Positions 1-7,244 of a stretch of 23,886 nt of DNA are shown piece after piece (position 1 is the stretch's first letter; each line of letters starts with the position of its first letter). The DNA comes from an uncultured Nocardiaceae bacterium (lineage in GTDB: Bacteria > Actinomycetota > Actinomycetes > Mycobacteriales > Mycobacteriaceae): the NCBI GenBank assembly GCA_936936565.1, contig CAKZIX010000131.1:1-23886 (forward strand), written 5' to 3'. The position numbers and the translations under genes were made by a program. The notes under the pieces are model-generated. The model had not been told where the DNA came from, did no database searches, and was given only the letters and a program-made list of their open reading frames with translations.

Positions 1-30
1 CTCGCTCGCTGCGCTCGCATTGCTCCTCAG

Positions 31-141
31 TCCAGACCGGGCGACGCGCGCGAACCGGGCGGGGCGGGCGTGATTCCTGGTCCAGACCGGGCGACGCGCG
101 CGAACGGAGTCGTCGGTCCAGATTGGGCGGTACGCACGTGG
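31..141. repeat. Direct repeat pair plus a degenerate third copy
   Basis: Positions 31-55 and 81-105 are an identical 25-nt sequence starting TCCAGACCGGGCGACGCG. A weaker copy beginning TCCAGATTGGGCGG lies at 117-137. The copies start 50 and 36 nt apart. They lie in a GC-rich non-coding stretch between the window edge and the lpqE terminator-like hairpin. No open frame here looks like a protein I recognise. The first copy may belong to a larger repeat family that starts outside the window. Confidence 0.6.
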
Positions 142-145
142 GCAC

Positions 146-198
146 CGCATGAAGGTGCCCTTCATTCAGGTGGTCTGAATGAAGGGCACTTTCATGCG
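146..198. terminator. Long hairpin after lpqE (terminator-like or REP-like)
   Basis: The arms 146-169 and 175-198 pair over 24 bp with one G/T mismatch around a 5-nt loop (GTGGT). The stem begins 6 nt beyond the lpqE stop codon on the minus strand. Each arm also contains its own smaller palindrome (GAAGG-TGC-CCTTC and its partner), so a cruciform with two side hairpins is possible. There is no clear T-tract on either strand. The position fits a terminator of lpqE. The length and near perfection would also fit a dispersed intergenic repeat. Confidence 0.6.
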
Positions 199-204
199 TG
201 GTTT

Positions 205-771
205 CTAGTGGCCGCCGCCTGCGGCGGGGCCGGACTTGTCGGAGACGTGCCGCTCGACCTCGGCCGCGTCCACCGGCACGTTGACGACGACGTCGCCGGC
301 CTTGGCGAAGGTGAACGTGATCGCGGCGGTGAGGCCGGGTGCGATGTCCTTGGTGATGTTGGTGATCTCCACCAGCACCGGCGTGGCCACGTCGGCCTCG
401 TCGCTGCGCAGGTTCTCACCCTTGGCGTCGATGCTCGAGAAGATCGACTTCTGCGGCGCGAGCTTGGCCTTGCCCGACGGGACGGTCACGGTGCCCACGT
501 CCGTAGTGACCTTGGTCAGCTCGTCCGGGGTTTCCTCGCTCGTGTTCACGGCGACGAACGCGAGGACGGCCTTGCCGCCCGCCTTGTTCGTATAGTCCTT
601 GCCGTCCGGGAAGACGATGTGCACGTTGCGCAGCGAGATCGGGCCGACGTTGGCGGCATTGCCGTTCACCGCGGCGACCTGGGCGGCGGTCTGGGAGATC
701 TGGCCGGCGCCGCAGCCGGACAGCACAAGTGCTGCCCCAAGGGCAGCCGCAGCGATGACTCGACGGTTCAC
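205..771 (-). CDS. lpqE: LpqE-like secreted lipoprotein
   Basis: This encodes a 188-residue exported lipoprotein of unknown molecular function. Starting at GTG 771, the N-terminus is Val-Asn-Arg-Arg followed by an Ala/Leu-rich hydrophobic segment and the lipobox LSGC, with the lipidated cysteine at about residue 20. The GTG start is preferred over an upstream in-frame codon at 798 because GGAGGA lies about 4 nt ahead of it. The mature part is rich in Val and Thr with no membrane segment, which suggests a beta-sandwich outside the cytoplasmic membrane, and it ends in a Gly-rich tail. The name rests on residue pattern and synteny: M. tuberculosis lpqE (Rv3584) is divergent from carD (Rv3583c), exactly as here. 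A 24-bp-stem hairpin follows the stop. Confidence 0.75.
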   Translation of the reverse strand: MNRRVIAAAALGAALVLSGCGAGQISQTAAQVAAVNGNAANVGPISLRNVHIVFPDGKDYTNKAGGKAVLAFVAVNTSEETPDELTKVTTDVGTVTVPSGKAKLAPQKSIFSSIDAKGENLRSDEADVATPVLVEITNITKDIAPGLTAAITFTFAKAGDVVVNVPVDAAEVERHVSDKSGPAAGGGH

Positions 772-999
772 GGGTTCCTCCAGGCCGGGGTTCTGCAATC
801 CACTAGGCAGAGTAGTAGTCGGTATCCGAGCGTAGGTCGGTGGGCTGGTGCAGTGGCTCGGAACACACCGAATTGCCCTGCTGCGGGAACAAGATTGGAC
901 GAACGTCTATGCACGAAACGTCCGGTGTGTCAAGCCCTGGAATCGGCTCGAGGTGCCCCTGACCAGCCCCTTTGATCGACCCCCGAAAACGCCGCATGT

Positions 1000-1005
1000 T
1001 AAACT
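1000..1005 (+). promoter_or_regulatory. Possible -10 element of the carD promoter
   Basis: TAAACT fits the actinobacterial TANNNT -10 pattern and lies 28 nt before the carD ATG. It sits inside a small inverted repeat (ATGTT 996-1000 / AACAT 1009-1013). No -35 box at normal spacing is convincing: TTGATC at 972-977 would need a 22-nt spacer. In M. tuberculosis carD is stress-responsive, but I cannot assign a particular sigma factor from this sequence. Confidence 0.3.
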
Positions 1006-1032
1006 GGCAACATCGAAAGGGGCACGGGACAC

Positions 1033-1521
1033 ATGATTTTCAAGGTCGGAGACACCGTCGTTTACCCCCACCACGGAGCGGCGCTGATCGAGGCAATCGA
1101 AAACCGCACCATCAAAGGTGTACAGAAGGAGTATCTGGTTCTGAAGGTCGCCCAGGGCGATCTCACCGTCCGCGTTCCCGCCGAGAATGCCGAGTACGTC
1201 GGCGTCCGCGACGTCGTCGGACAAGAAGGTCTCGATCGAGTCTTTCAGGTGCTTCGCGCACCGCACACCGAAGAGCCCACCAACTGGTCGCGCCGCTACA
1301 AGGCCAACCTCGAGAAGCTGGCCTCGGGCGATGTGAACAAGGTTGCCGAGGTCGTCCGCGATCTGTGGCGTCGCGAGCAGGATCGCGGCCTGTCGGCCGG
1401 CGAGAAGCGGATGCTGGCCAAGGCCCGTCAAATCCTCGTCGGTGAGCTCGCGCTCGCCGAGGGCACCGACGACGTCCGGGCCGAGACGCTTCTCGACGAG
1501 GTTCTCGCCGCCGCCTCCTGA
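1033..1521 (+). CDS. carD: RNA polymerase-binding transcription regulator CarD
   Basis: CarD binds the RNA polymerase beta subunit and stabilises the open promoter complex, notably at rRNA and housekeeping promoters. The 162-residue length equals that of M. tuberculosis CarD. The N-terminal Tudor-like RNAP-interaction domain (about residues 1-55, starting MIFKVGDTVVYPHHG) keeps Arg25 and Arg47, the polymerase-contacting residues. The helical C-terminal DNA-binding domain keeps Trp85 (in TNWSRRYK), which contacts the upstream edge of the transcription bubble. The ATG has GAAAGGGG at 1015-1022 as a ribosome-binding site. It begins the carD-ispD-ispF run, and lpqE diverges from it across 261 nt. 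Identification is very secure. Confidence 0.97.
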   Translation: MIFKVGDTVVYPHHGAALIEAIENRTIKGVQKEYLVLKVAQGDLTVRVPAENAEYVGVRDVVGQEGLDRVFQVLRAPHTEEPTNWSRRYKANLEKLASGDVNKVAEVVRDLWRREQDRGLSAGEKRMLAKARQILVGELALAEGTDDVRAETLLDEVLAAAS

Positions 1522-1526
1522 CACCC

Positions 1527-2300
1527 GTGGCGGACGTGCCGGATGCTGCGCAAAGCGCAGGATCTCATGCTGCGCCCGAACATGTGCCGCTGCCGCGCCA
1601 CATGTCCTCCAGCGCAGGATCTCATGCTGCGCCCGGTCAGGCCGATCAGCGTGTAGTTGCGCTGGTTCCGGCCGCGGGTCGTGGCGTGCGGTTAGGGGAA
1701 TCGAAGCCCAAGGCCTTCGTTGCGGTCGGTGACACCGCCATGATGCGCCTCGCGGTCGACGGCCTGCGTGATTCGGGTGTCGTCGATCAGGTGGTGGTCA
1801 TCGTCCCCGCCGAATGTGTCGACGAGGCGCGCACATTGCTGCCCGACGACGTCGACGTCGTCGAAGGCGGTGCCGAGCGCACGGATTCGGTGCGCGCCGG
1901 CATCGACGCGACGCCAGATGCCACCTTCTATCTCGTCCACGATGCCGCCCGCGCGCTCACCCCGCCGGCCATGATTGCTCGCGTTGTCGAGGAATTGCGT
2001 TGCGGCAGAACGGCTGTCGTGCCAGCGATCCCGGTGGCAGACACCATCAAGACCGTCGACATCCTCGGTGGTGTCACCGGCACGCCGGAGCGAGCGCAGT
2101 TGCGCGCGATCCAAACTCCGCAGGGCTTCGAGGCCGGCTTGCTGCGCCGCGCGTATGCAGCAGCCGCGGAGATCGCCACCGACGACGCGGGTCTGGTGGA
2201 GCGCTTGGGTGAGCACATCCGCACCATCCAGGGAGACCCGTTGGCCTTCAAGATCACCACCAAGCTGGATCTGTTGCTCGCCCGGGCGCTGCGCGCATGA
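1527..2300 (+). CDS. ispD: 2-C-methyl-D-erythritol 4-phosphate cytidylyltransferase
   Basis: IspD transfers CMP from CTP to methylerythritol 4-phosphate in the non-mevalonate isoprenoid pathway. The nucleotidyltransferase core starts near residue 43 with VVALVPAAGRGVRLG and the following KPKAF. VHDAARALTPP, DTIK, TPERAQLRAIQTPQGF, TDDA and DPLAFKITTKLDL follow in the order normal for the family. The start is uncertain. GTG 1527 lies 5 nt after the carD stop and gives 257 residues, but the first 40 or so are built from a DNA repeat. ATG 1602 would give 232 residues, close to the 231 of the M. tuberculosis enzyme. Neither has a clear ribosome-binding site. The stop overlaps the ispF start (ATGA). 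Confidence 0.93.
   Translation: MADVPDAAQSAGSHAAPEHVPLPRHMSSSAGSHAAPGQADQRVVALVPAAGRGVRLGESKPKAFVAVGDTAMMRLAVDGLRDSGVVDQVVVIVPAECVDEARTLLPDDVDVVEGGAERTDSVRAGIDATPDATFYLVHDAARALTPPAMIARVVEELRCGRTAVVPAIPVADTIKTVDILGGVTGTPERAQLRAIQTPQGFEAGLLRRAYAAAAEIATDDAGLVERLGEHIRTIQGDPLAFKITTKLDLLLARALRA
1554..1635. repeat. Repeated palindromic element between carD and the ispD core
   Basis: The 25-nt sequence beginning AGCGCAGGATCTCATGCTGC occurs identically at 1554-1578 and 1611-1635. Within and beside it are short palindromes: CTGCGC-AAA-GCGCAG just upstream, GCGCAG/CTGCGC inside each copy, and ACATGTG (1580-1586) facing CACATGT (1599-1605) between the copies. The element falls in the 5' part of the open frame used by ispD, where the protein has no counterpart in related enzymes. 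It looks like intergenic repeat DNA rather than selected coding sequence. Confidence 0.6.
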
Positions 2301-2761
2301 GGGTGGGGATCGGCACCGACGTGCACCCGATCGAAGTGGGACGCCCGTGCTGGATGGCGGGACTGTTGTTCCCCGACGACCACGGCTGTGCCGGGCACTC
2401 CGACGGCGATGTGGCGGTGCACGCACTCTGTGATGCGCTGCTGTCGGCCGCCGGAATCGGCGATCTCGGCTCGGTGTTCGGGACCGGGCGTCCGGAGATG
2501 GCCGGCGCCACGGGCGCGCGGATGCTCAACGAGGTCCGGCGCCTGCTCAACGACGAGGGACTCGTCGTCGGCAACGCGGCCGTGCAGATCATCGGAAATC
2601 GCCCGAAGATCGGTCCGCGCAGGCTGGAAGCGCAGAAGGTGCTGAGCGAACTCCTCGGCGCGCCCGTCTCGGTGTCGGCCACCACCACCGACGGCCTCGG
2701 GCTCACCGGGCGCGGTGAAGGTATCGCCGCCATCGCTACGGCTCTCGTCCGCACCGCCTGA
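2297..2761 (+). CDS. ispF: 2-C-methyl-D-erythritol 2,4-cyclodiphosphate synthase
   Basis: IspF cyclises CDP-methylerythritol 2-phosphate to methylerythritol cyclodiphosphate with release of CMP, two steps after IspD in the same pathway. The 154-residue protein has normal length. The metal ligands Asp8, His10 (GTDVHPIE) and His42 (SDGDVAVHAL) are in place, followed by GIGDLGSVFGT, GNRPKIGPR and the CDP-binding segment ATTTDGLGLTGRGEG near the C-terminus. Its ATG overlaps the ispD TGA by 4 nt, so translation is probably coupled. A GC-rich hairpin about 120 nt downstream probably ends the operon. Confidence 0.97.
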   Translation: MRVGIGTDVHPIEVGRPCWMAGLLFPDDHGCAGHSDGDVAVHALCDALLSAAGIGDLGSVFGTGRPEMAGATGARMLNEVRRLLNDEGLVVGNAAVQIIGNRPKIGPRRLEAQKVLSELLGAPVSVSATTTDGLGLTGRGEGIAAIATALVRTA

Positions 2762-2882
2762 GCCGACTCCGCGTCGCAGCTTCGCGGCCGCTCGTCGACT
2801 GGGCACTGGTTCGCGCCGCTGCCGCAAGTTGGCGGGGTCATCACCCAACCTGGTTCGGTTGCTGCCGGACCAGTAACCCACC

Positions 2883-2913
2883 GGTAGGCCGCCGTGCTCA
2901 GCGGCGGCCTGCC
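2883..2913 (+). terminator. Terminator-like hairpin between ispF and cysS
   Basis: The arms 2883-2894 and 2902-2913 form a 12-bp stem (one G-U pair; core AGGCCGCCG/CGGCGGCCT) with a 7-nt loop. The following bases are CTCTCAACTATC, with no real T-tract, which is usual for high-GC actinobacteria. The 232-nt region 2762-2993 otherwise holds no gene that I can support. It must also contain the cysS promoter. TAGGAT at 2980-2985 resembles a -10 box but coincides with the ribosome-binding site. Confidence 0.55.
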
Positions 2914-2993
2914 CTCTCAACTATCACAAACGTGACAACGTCCGCTCAACCGCCGTGTCCGACACGCAAAAGTCCCAGGTAGGATGGCGGGTC

Positions 2994-4367
2994 GTGACCT
3001 TGCGCCTGTTCGACACCGTGACCCGGAGCCTGCGTGATTTCACGCCGCTCGAGCCCGGCCATGCCTCGGTGTACCTGTGTGGCGCCACGGTGCAGGGCGC
3101 CCCGCACATCGGGCACGTGCGCAGCGGCGTCGCTTTCGACGTGTTGCGGCGCTGGCTCATGGCCCACGATGTCGATGTCGCGTTCATTCGCAACGTCACC
3201 GACATCGACGACAAGATCTTGAACAAGGCGGCCGAAGCGGGCCGCCCGTGGTGGGAATGGGCTGCCACCTACGAGCGGGCCTTCGACGAGGCGTACGAGG
3301 CGCTCGGGGTGCTGCCGCCGTCGTGCGAACCGCGTGCGACCGGTCATGTCACTCAGATGATCGACATGATGCAGCGGCTCATCGACAACGGGCACGCCTA
3401 TGCCGCCGACGGCAACGTCTACTTCGATGTGCTGAGCTACCCCGAGTACGGGCACCTGTCCGGTCACAAGCTCGACGACGTGCACCAGGGCGAGAGTGCC
3501 GGCGCGGGCAAGCGCGACCCGCGCGATTTCACGCTGTGGAAGGCCGCCAAGCCGGGGGAGCCGTCGTGGCCGACGCCGTGGGGTCCGGGTCGGCCCGGCT
3601 GGCATCTGGAATGCTCGGCGATGGCCGAGGCCTACCTCGGGGCCGAGTTCGACATTCATTGCGGCGGTTTGGATCTCGTGTTTCCGCATCACGAGAACGA
3701 GATTGCGCAGGCGAAATGCGCGGGCGACGGCTTTGCCCGTTACTGGCTGCACAACGGCTGGGTGACGATGGGCGGGGAGAAGATGTCCAAATCGCTCGGC
3801 AATGTGCTTTCGGTGCCGAATGTGCTCAAACATGTTCGGGCCGTTGAACTTCGGTTCTATCTAGGCGGCGCGCACTATCGCTCGATGCTCGAATACTCCG
3901 ATGCGGCGTTGCAGGTGGCCGCGCGCACCTATCAGGGCCTCGAGGCTTTCGTGCTGAAGGTCCGCGATCGCGCGGGCGAGGTGCCGGTGGGCAAATGGAC
4001 CGACGGGTTCGCCGCTGCCCTCGACGACGATCTCGCGGTGCCCAAGGCGCTGGCCGAAATTCATCACGCCGTGACCGACGGCAACAAGGCGCTCGACGCG
4101 GGGCTGCTGGACGAGGCGGTGGCCATCGCCGCTCAGGTCCGGGCCATGCTCGGTATCCTCGGTGTCGACCCGCTCGAATGGGAACAGGCGCCGGATTCGT
4201 CGGCGGCACACGAGGCCTTGGACGTACTCGTGCGGGCCGAATTGGAGCGCCGTCAGCAGGCGCGCACCGACAAGAACTGGGCCCTGGCCGACGAGATCCG
4301 GGATCGCTTGACTGCGGCCGGGATTGCGATCACCGATACGCCCGCCGGGCCGGAATGGAGCCTGTAG
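2994..4367 (+). CDS. cysS: Cysteine--tRNA ligase
   Basis: This class I aminoacyl-tRNA synthetase charges tRNA-Cys. GTG 2994 is chosen because AGGTAGGA (2977-2984) lies 9 nt ahead and the resulting N-terminus matches relatives; an in-frame GTG at 2955 would add 13 residues. In the 457-residue protein the HIGH signature is at 38-41 (GAPHIGHVRSG) and KMSKS at about 263-267. The catalytic zinc ligands are Cys29, Cys207 (HLECSAM), His232 and Glu236 (FPHHENE). The C-terminal helical part contains RTDKNWALADEIRDRL, typical of the CysRS anticodon-side region. The stop shares one base with the next start, so it is co-expressed with the rRNA methyltransferase. Confidence 0.97.
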   Translation: MTLRLFDTVTRSLRDFTPLEPGHASVYLCGATVQGAPHIGHVRSGVAFDVLRRWLMAHDVDVAFIRNVTDIDDKILNKAAEAGRPWWEWAATYERAFDEAYEALGVLPPSCEPRATGHVTQMIDMMQRLIDNGHAYAADGNVYFDVLSYPEYGHLSGHKLDDVHQGESAGAGKRDPRDFTLWKAAKPGEPSWPTPWGPGRPGWHLECSAMAEAYLGAEFDIHCGGLDLVFPHHENEIAQAKCAGDGFARYWLHNGWVTMGGEKMSKSLGNVLSVPNVLKHVRAVELRFYLGGAHYRSMLEYSDAALQVAARTYQGLEAFVLKVRDRAGEVPVGKWTDGFAAALDDDLAVPKALAEIHHAVTDGNKALDAGLLDEAVAIAAQVRAMLGILGVDPLEWEQAPDSSAAHEALDVLVRAELERRQQARTDKNWALADEIRDRLTAAGIAITDTPAGPEWSL

Positions 4368-5314
4368 TGGCCGGAAATTCGCAGCGCCGCGGCGCAATTC
4401 GCAAGTCGGGTACCAAGAAGGGGCAGACCGCCGGCTCCGGCGGGCAGCGCCGGCGCGGGCTGGAGGGGCGTGGCGCGACGCCGCCGGCCGAAATGCGCCC
4501 GAATCACCCCGCCGCCAAGCGTGCGGCCCGCGCCGCCAAGGCCGCCCCGCGCCCGCGTCTGCGCAAACCCGAAGACGGCCCCGAGATGGTGCTCGGCCGC
4601 AACCCGGTCGTGGAGTGTCTGCGCGCCGGCGTGCCGGCCACCGCGCTCTATGTCGCGGTCGGCGCGGACAGCGACGAGCGGCTCAAGGAGGCCGTGCAAC
4701 GCGCCGCTGACACCGGCATCAGCATCCTCGAGGTGCCGCGTCACGATCTGGACCGGATGAGCGCCAACGGCCTGCACCAGGGCATCGCCCTGCAGGTGCC
4801 GCCCTACCGCTATGCCCATCCCGACGATCTGGTTGCGGCAGTTCGGGATTCGGGTGAGCCCGCCCTGCTGGTCGCGCTCGACAACATCTCCGATCCGCGC
4901 AACCTCGGCGCTGTCATCCGGTCGGTGGCGGCCTTCGGCGGGCACGGCGTGGTGATTCCGCAGCGGCGTAGTGCCAGCGTGTCGGCGGTGGCGTGGCGCA
5001 CCAGTGCGGGCGCTGCCGCGCGGCTGCCCGTGGCCCGTGCGACGAACCTGACCCGCACCCTGAAAGGCTGGGCGGACAAGGGCTTTCAGATCGTCGGCCT
5101 CGACGCCGAGGGCTCGGTCACGCTCGACGAGTTCGACGGCAGCGGCCCGGTGGTGGTGGTCGTCGGGTCCGAGGGCAAGGGCCTGTCGCGGCTGGTGCGC
5201 GAGACGTGCGACGACATTCTGTCGATTCCCATGGCCGGTCCGGTGGAGTCGCTGAACGCGTCGGTCGCCGCGGGCGTCGTCCTCGGCGAGATAGCGCGTC
5301 AGCGGCGCCGGTAG
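4367..5314 (+). CDS. rlmB: SpoU-family 23S rRNA 2'-O-methyltransferase (RlmB/TrmH group 3)
   Basis: This SAM-dependent ribose methyltransferase of the SPOUT fold probably modifies G2251-equivalent in 23S rRNA, as RlmB does. The GTG overlaps the cysS TAG by one base, has GGAG 6 nt ahead and begins VAGNSQRRGAIRKSGTKKG, closely resembling M. tuberculosis Rv3579c. Residues 1-70 form a basic, disordered-looking RNA-binding extension. The L30e-like substrate domain starts at VLGRNPVVECLRAG. The three SpoU motifs follow: NISDPRNLGAVIRS, VVVGSEGKGLSRL and IPMAGPVESLNASVAAG, which form the knotted SAM site. The exact target base is inferred from the family. The length, 315 residues, is usual for actinobacteria. 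Confidence 0.9.
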   Translation: MAGNSQRRGAIRKSGTKKGQTAGSGGQRRRGLEGRGATPPAEMRPNHPAAKRAARAAKAAPRPRLRKPEDGPEMVLGRNPVVECLRAGVPATALYVAVGADSDERLKEAVQRAADTGISILEVPRHDLDRMSANGLHQGIALQVPPYRYAHPDDLVAAVRDSGEPALLVALDNISDPRNLGAVIRSVAAFGGHGVVIPQRRSASVSAVAWRTSAGAAARLPVARATNLTRTLKGWADKGFQIVGLDAEGSVTLDEFDGSGPVVVVVGSEGKGLSRLVRETCDDILSIPMAGPVESLNASVAAGVVLGEIARQRRR

Positions 5315-5421
5315 GCACAAGCGCAGCGTGCGTCTCGAGACGTTTGCGACTCGTCGGCGCACCTGACACGATCGCTGTCGAGCGGGGTCGCCCGTAACCG
5401 TCGAAGCTGCAGGGGGCATGC

Positions 5422-5709
5422 GTGAGTGAACAGGCGAATCCGGAGTTCTCGCTGCCGCCCGGCTATCAACCGCAGGCGCACCCGCAGGCGACGCTGATCC
5501 TGGTGCTCGGTCTGGTGAGCTTGTTCTGCTGCAGCGTCACCGGGCCGATCGCGTGGGTGGTCGGGATGCGCGCACTGAGCGACATCCGGGCCTCCCGGGG
5601 GCTCGTCGGGGGCCGCCCGCAAGTGCTGATCGGCACCATCCTGGGCGCCGTAATGACCTGTTTCGCCGCGTTCTGCCTGGCGATCTGGCTGCTGTTCTTC
5701 CTGTTCTGA
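5422..5709 (+). CDS. Small DUF4190-type membrane protein (first of pair)
   Basis: A 95-residue membrane protein of unknown function. A short polar Pro/Gln-rich head (about residues 1-22) precedes two hydrophobic segments, roughly 24-48 and 70-95. They are joined by a loop reading GMRALSDIRASRGLVGGR, the arrangement of the DUF4190 family. The GTG start is preceded by AGGGGG; an ATG four bases upstream is stopped after three codons. It lies 10 nt before a related gene of the same design and probably shares its transcript. The 107 nt upstream contain only a perfect 12-nt palindrome, CGTCTCGAGACG (5331-5342). Confidence 0.8.
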   Translation: MSEQANPEFSLPPGYQPQAHPQATLILVLGLVSLFCCSVTGPIAWVVGMRALSDIRASRGLVGGRPQVLIGTILGAVMTCFAAFCLAIWLLFFLF

Positions 5710-5719
5710 GGTAGGTGCC

Positions 5720-6064
5720 ATGACATACCCGCACTACGGTCCGCCCCAGCCGTACGGCTACGGCTTCGTCCCGCAGCCGCCCGACCATCCGCAGGCGACG
5801 ACGGTGCTCATCCTCGGCATCGTCAGCATCGTGCTCAGTCTCAGCTGCGGGATCGGTGCCATCGTCGGGCCGTTCGCCTGGGTGATGGGCCGCCGGGCGC
5901 TCACCGAAATCGACAATTCCGGCGGTGCCATCGGCGGCCGCTCGACCACGAACGTCGGTTACATCCTCGGCATCGTCGCCACCATCGTCGGCATCCTGTA
6001 CGTGCTGCTGATCGTCGGGATCTTCGTGTTGCCGTTCCTGCTGTTCGGGCTGGCCGCGGCCTGA
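5720..6064 (+). CDS. Small DUF4190-type membrane protein (second of pair)
   Basis: A 114-residue paralogue of the preceding gene. The head is richer in Tyr, Pro and Gly (PHYGPPQPYGYGFVPQPP), and both proteins share HPQAT at the start of the first hydrophobic segment. The connecting loop WVMGRRALTEIDNSGGAIGGRS matches the loop of its neighbour, which supports tandem duplication and divergence. The second hydrophobic region, from about residue 82, runs to the C-terminus. GAGGTAGG provides a good ribosome-binding site. The function is unknown. The stop codon faces the stop of the convergent acyl-CoA dehydrogenase gene with only one base between them. Confidence 0.8.
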   Translation: MTYPHYGPPQPYGYGFVPQPPDHPQATTVLILGIVSIVLSLSCGIGAIVGPFAWVMGRRALTEIDNSGGAIGGRSTTNVGYILGIVATIVGILYVLLIVGIFVLPFLLFGLAAA

Positions 6065-6065
6065 G

Positions 6066-7244
6066 TCACTGCGGTACGCGCAGCGCCTGCCGTCCGATGG
6101 CGTACTTGTGCACCTCGGTGGGGCCGTCGTAGAGGCGGAACGCCCGAATGTCGCGGAAGATCATCTCCACCGGGGTTTCGTCGGAGATGCCTTGCCCGCC
6201 GAGCACCTGGACGCAGCGGTCGACGACCTTGAACAGCTCTTCGGAGACGAACGCCTTCGTGATCGAGCTCTCGTGGCGGCCCTTGTCGCCGCGGTCGAGC
6301 ACCCAGCAGGTGTGCCAGATCGACAGCCGCGACTGCTGCAGCGCAATCTCGTTGTCGGCCAGCATGAACGACACGCCCTGGTGTTCGCCGAGCGTCTTGC
6401 CGAACGAGGTGCGGGTGCGCGCGTAGTCCAGTGCGATGCTCTGGCACCGTTCGGCGGCGCCGAGCCAGCGCATCGCGTGCGTCATCCGGGCCGGTGCCAG
6501 CCGCATCTGGGCGTAGCGGAAGGCCTGCCCGGCCTCGCCGAGCAGCGCCGATTTCGGCAGCGTCAGGTTGTCGAACTGCACCACGCCGTGGCCCTCGACG
6601 TAGTTGCGGTCCATCGTGTTCATCACGCGCTCGATGACGATGCCCGGGTTGTCGCCGTGCGCCAGGAACAGCGTGGGCCCGCTCGGCAGGTGTGCGTTGT
6701 CCTGCAGGTTGGCCATGATGATCCAGGTCTTCGCGCCGGGCGCCCCGGTGATCAGCCACTTGCGGCCGGTGATGGTGAAATTCTCGCCGTCGAAGGTGGC
6801 CGCGGTCTTGAGCTGGCCGGGGTCCGAGCCGGCACCGCCGGGCTCGGTCATCGCGAATACCGAACGCTGGTGTCCCTGGATGACCGGGACCAGGAACTCG
6901 TCGATCTGGGCGGGGTTGGCGATCTTGCCGAGGATGAACATGTTGCCTTCGTCGGGCGCGGCGCAGTTCATGGCGACGGGACCGAGGGTGGACCAGCCGG
7001 CCGCCTCGAAGATCACGGCCTGCTCGACGTGCGAGAGCCCCCAGCCGCCGTGCTCGGCGGGCGCTTGCACGGTCAGCAGGCCGGCGGCCCGCGCCTTGTC
7101 GACGAGTTCGGCCCGCAGGTCGTCGTTCGGGCCGTGCAGTGTCACGCGGGGATCGCGCTCGTACGGGATGATCTCGTCGATCACGAACTGCCGCACGCGT
7201 TTACGTCGTGCCTCCAGCTCGTCGGGAAGCGCGAAGTCGATCAT
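6066..7244 (-). CDS. Acyl-CoA dehydrogenase family protein, ACAD10/11-like
   Basis: A 392-residue flavoprotein of the acyl-CoA dehydrogenase fold. The N-terminal helical domain begins MIDFALPDELEARRKRVRQF. The middle beta domain carries FAMTEPGGAGSDP and TGRKWLITGA, FAD/substrate-contact motifs. The C-terminal helical domain has RTSFGKTLGEHQGVSFMLAD and QVLGGQGISDETP. The segment RLYDGPTEVHKYAIG puts Asp373 where medium-chain enzymes have the catalytic Glu (YEG), and DGPxEVH is typical of the ACAD10/11 branch. The substrate is therefore uncertain. The ATG overlaps the stop of the upstream 5-oxoprolinase-like gene by 4 nt, so the two are probably co-translated and act on related compounds. No bound partner such as an electron-transfer flavoprotein is encoded nearby. 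Confidence 0.88.
   Translation of the reverse strand: MIDFALPDELEARRKRVRQFVIDEIIPYERDPRVTLHGPNDDLRAELVDKARAAGLLTVQAPAEHGGWGLSHVEQAVIFEAAGWSTLGPVAMNCAAPDEGNMFILGKIANPAQIDEFLVPVIQGHQRSVFAMTEPGGAGSDPGQLKTAATFDGENFTITGRKWLITGAPGAKTWIIMANLQDNAHLPSGPTLFLAHGDNPGIVIERVMNTMDRNYVEGHGVVQFDNLTLPKSALLGEAGQAFRYAQMRLAPARMTHAMRWLGAAERCQSIALDYARTRTSFGKTLGEHQGVSFMLADNEIALQQSRLSIWHTCWVLDRGDKGRHESSITKAFVSEELFKVVDRCVQVLGGQGISDETPVEMIFRDIRAFRLYDGPTEVHKYAIGRQALRVPQ

Noticed and set aside
1..204. CRISPR array at the window start
   Set aside because: There are only two exact copies and one decayed copy, with unequal spacing and no cas genes. The large hairpin is a separate structure.
70..975. Long plus-strand open frame across lpqE
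   Set aside because: It is antisense to the lipoprotein gene. Its sequence is Arg/Gly/Asp/His-rich, as expected from high-GC antisense frames, and the opposite frame has a lipobox and a good ribosome-binding site.
2847..2855. Possible KstR-like site (AAC-ctg-GTT) upstream of cysS
   Set aside because: The spacer is 3 nt instead of 2 and the outer T and A are not in position. The gene is unrelated to sterol use.
5331..5342. Palindrome CGTCTCGAGACG as a terminator of rlmB
   Set aside because: A usable loop leaves only about four stem base pairs and there is no T-tract, so it is not a convincing terminator.
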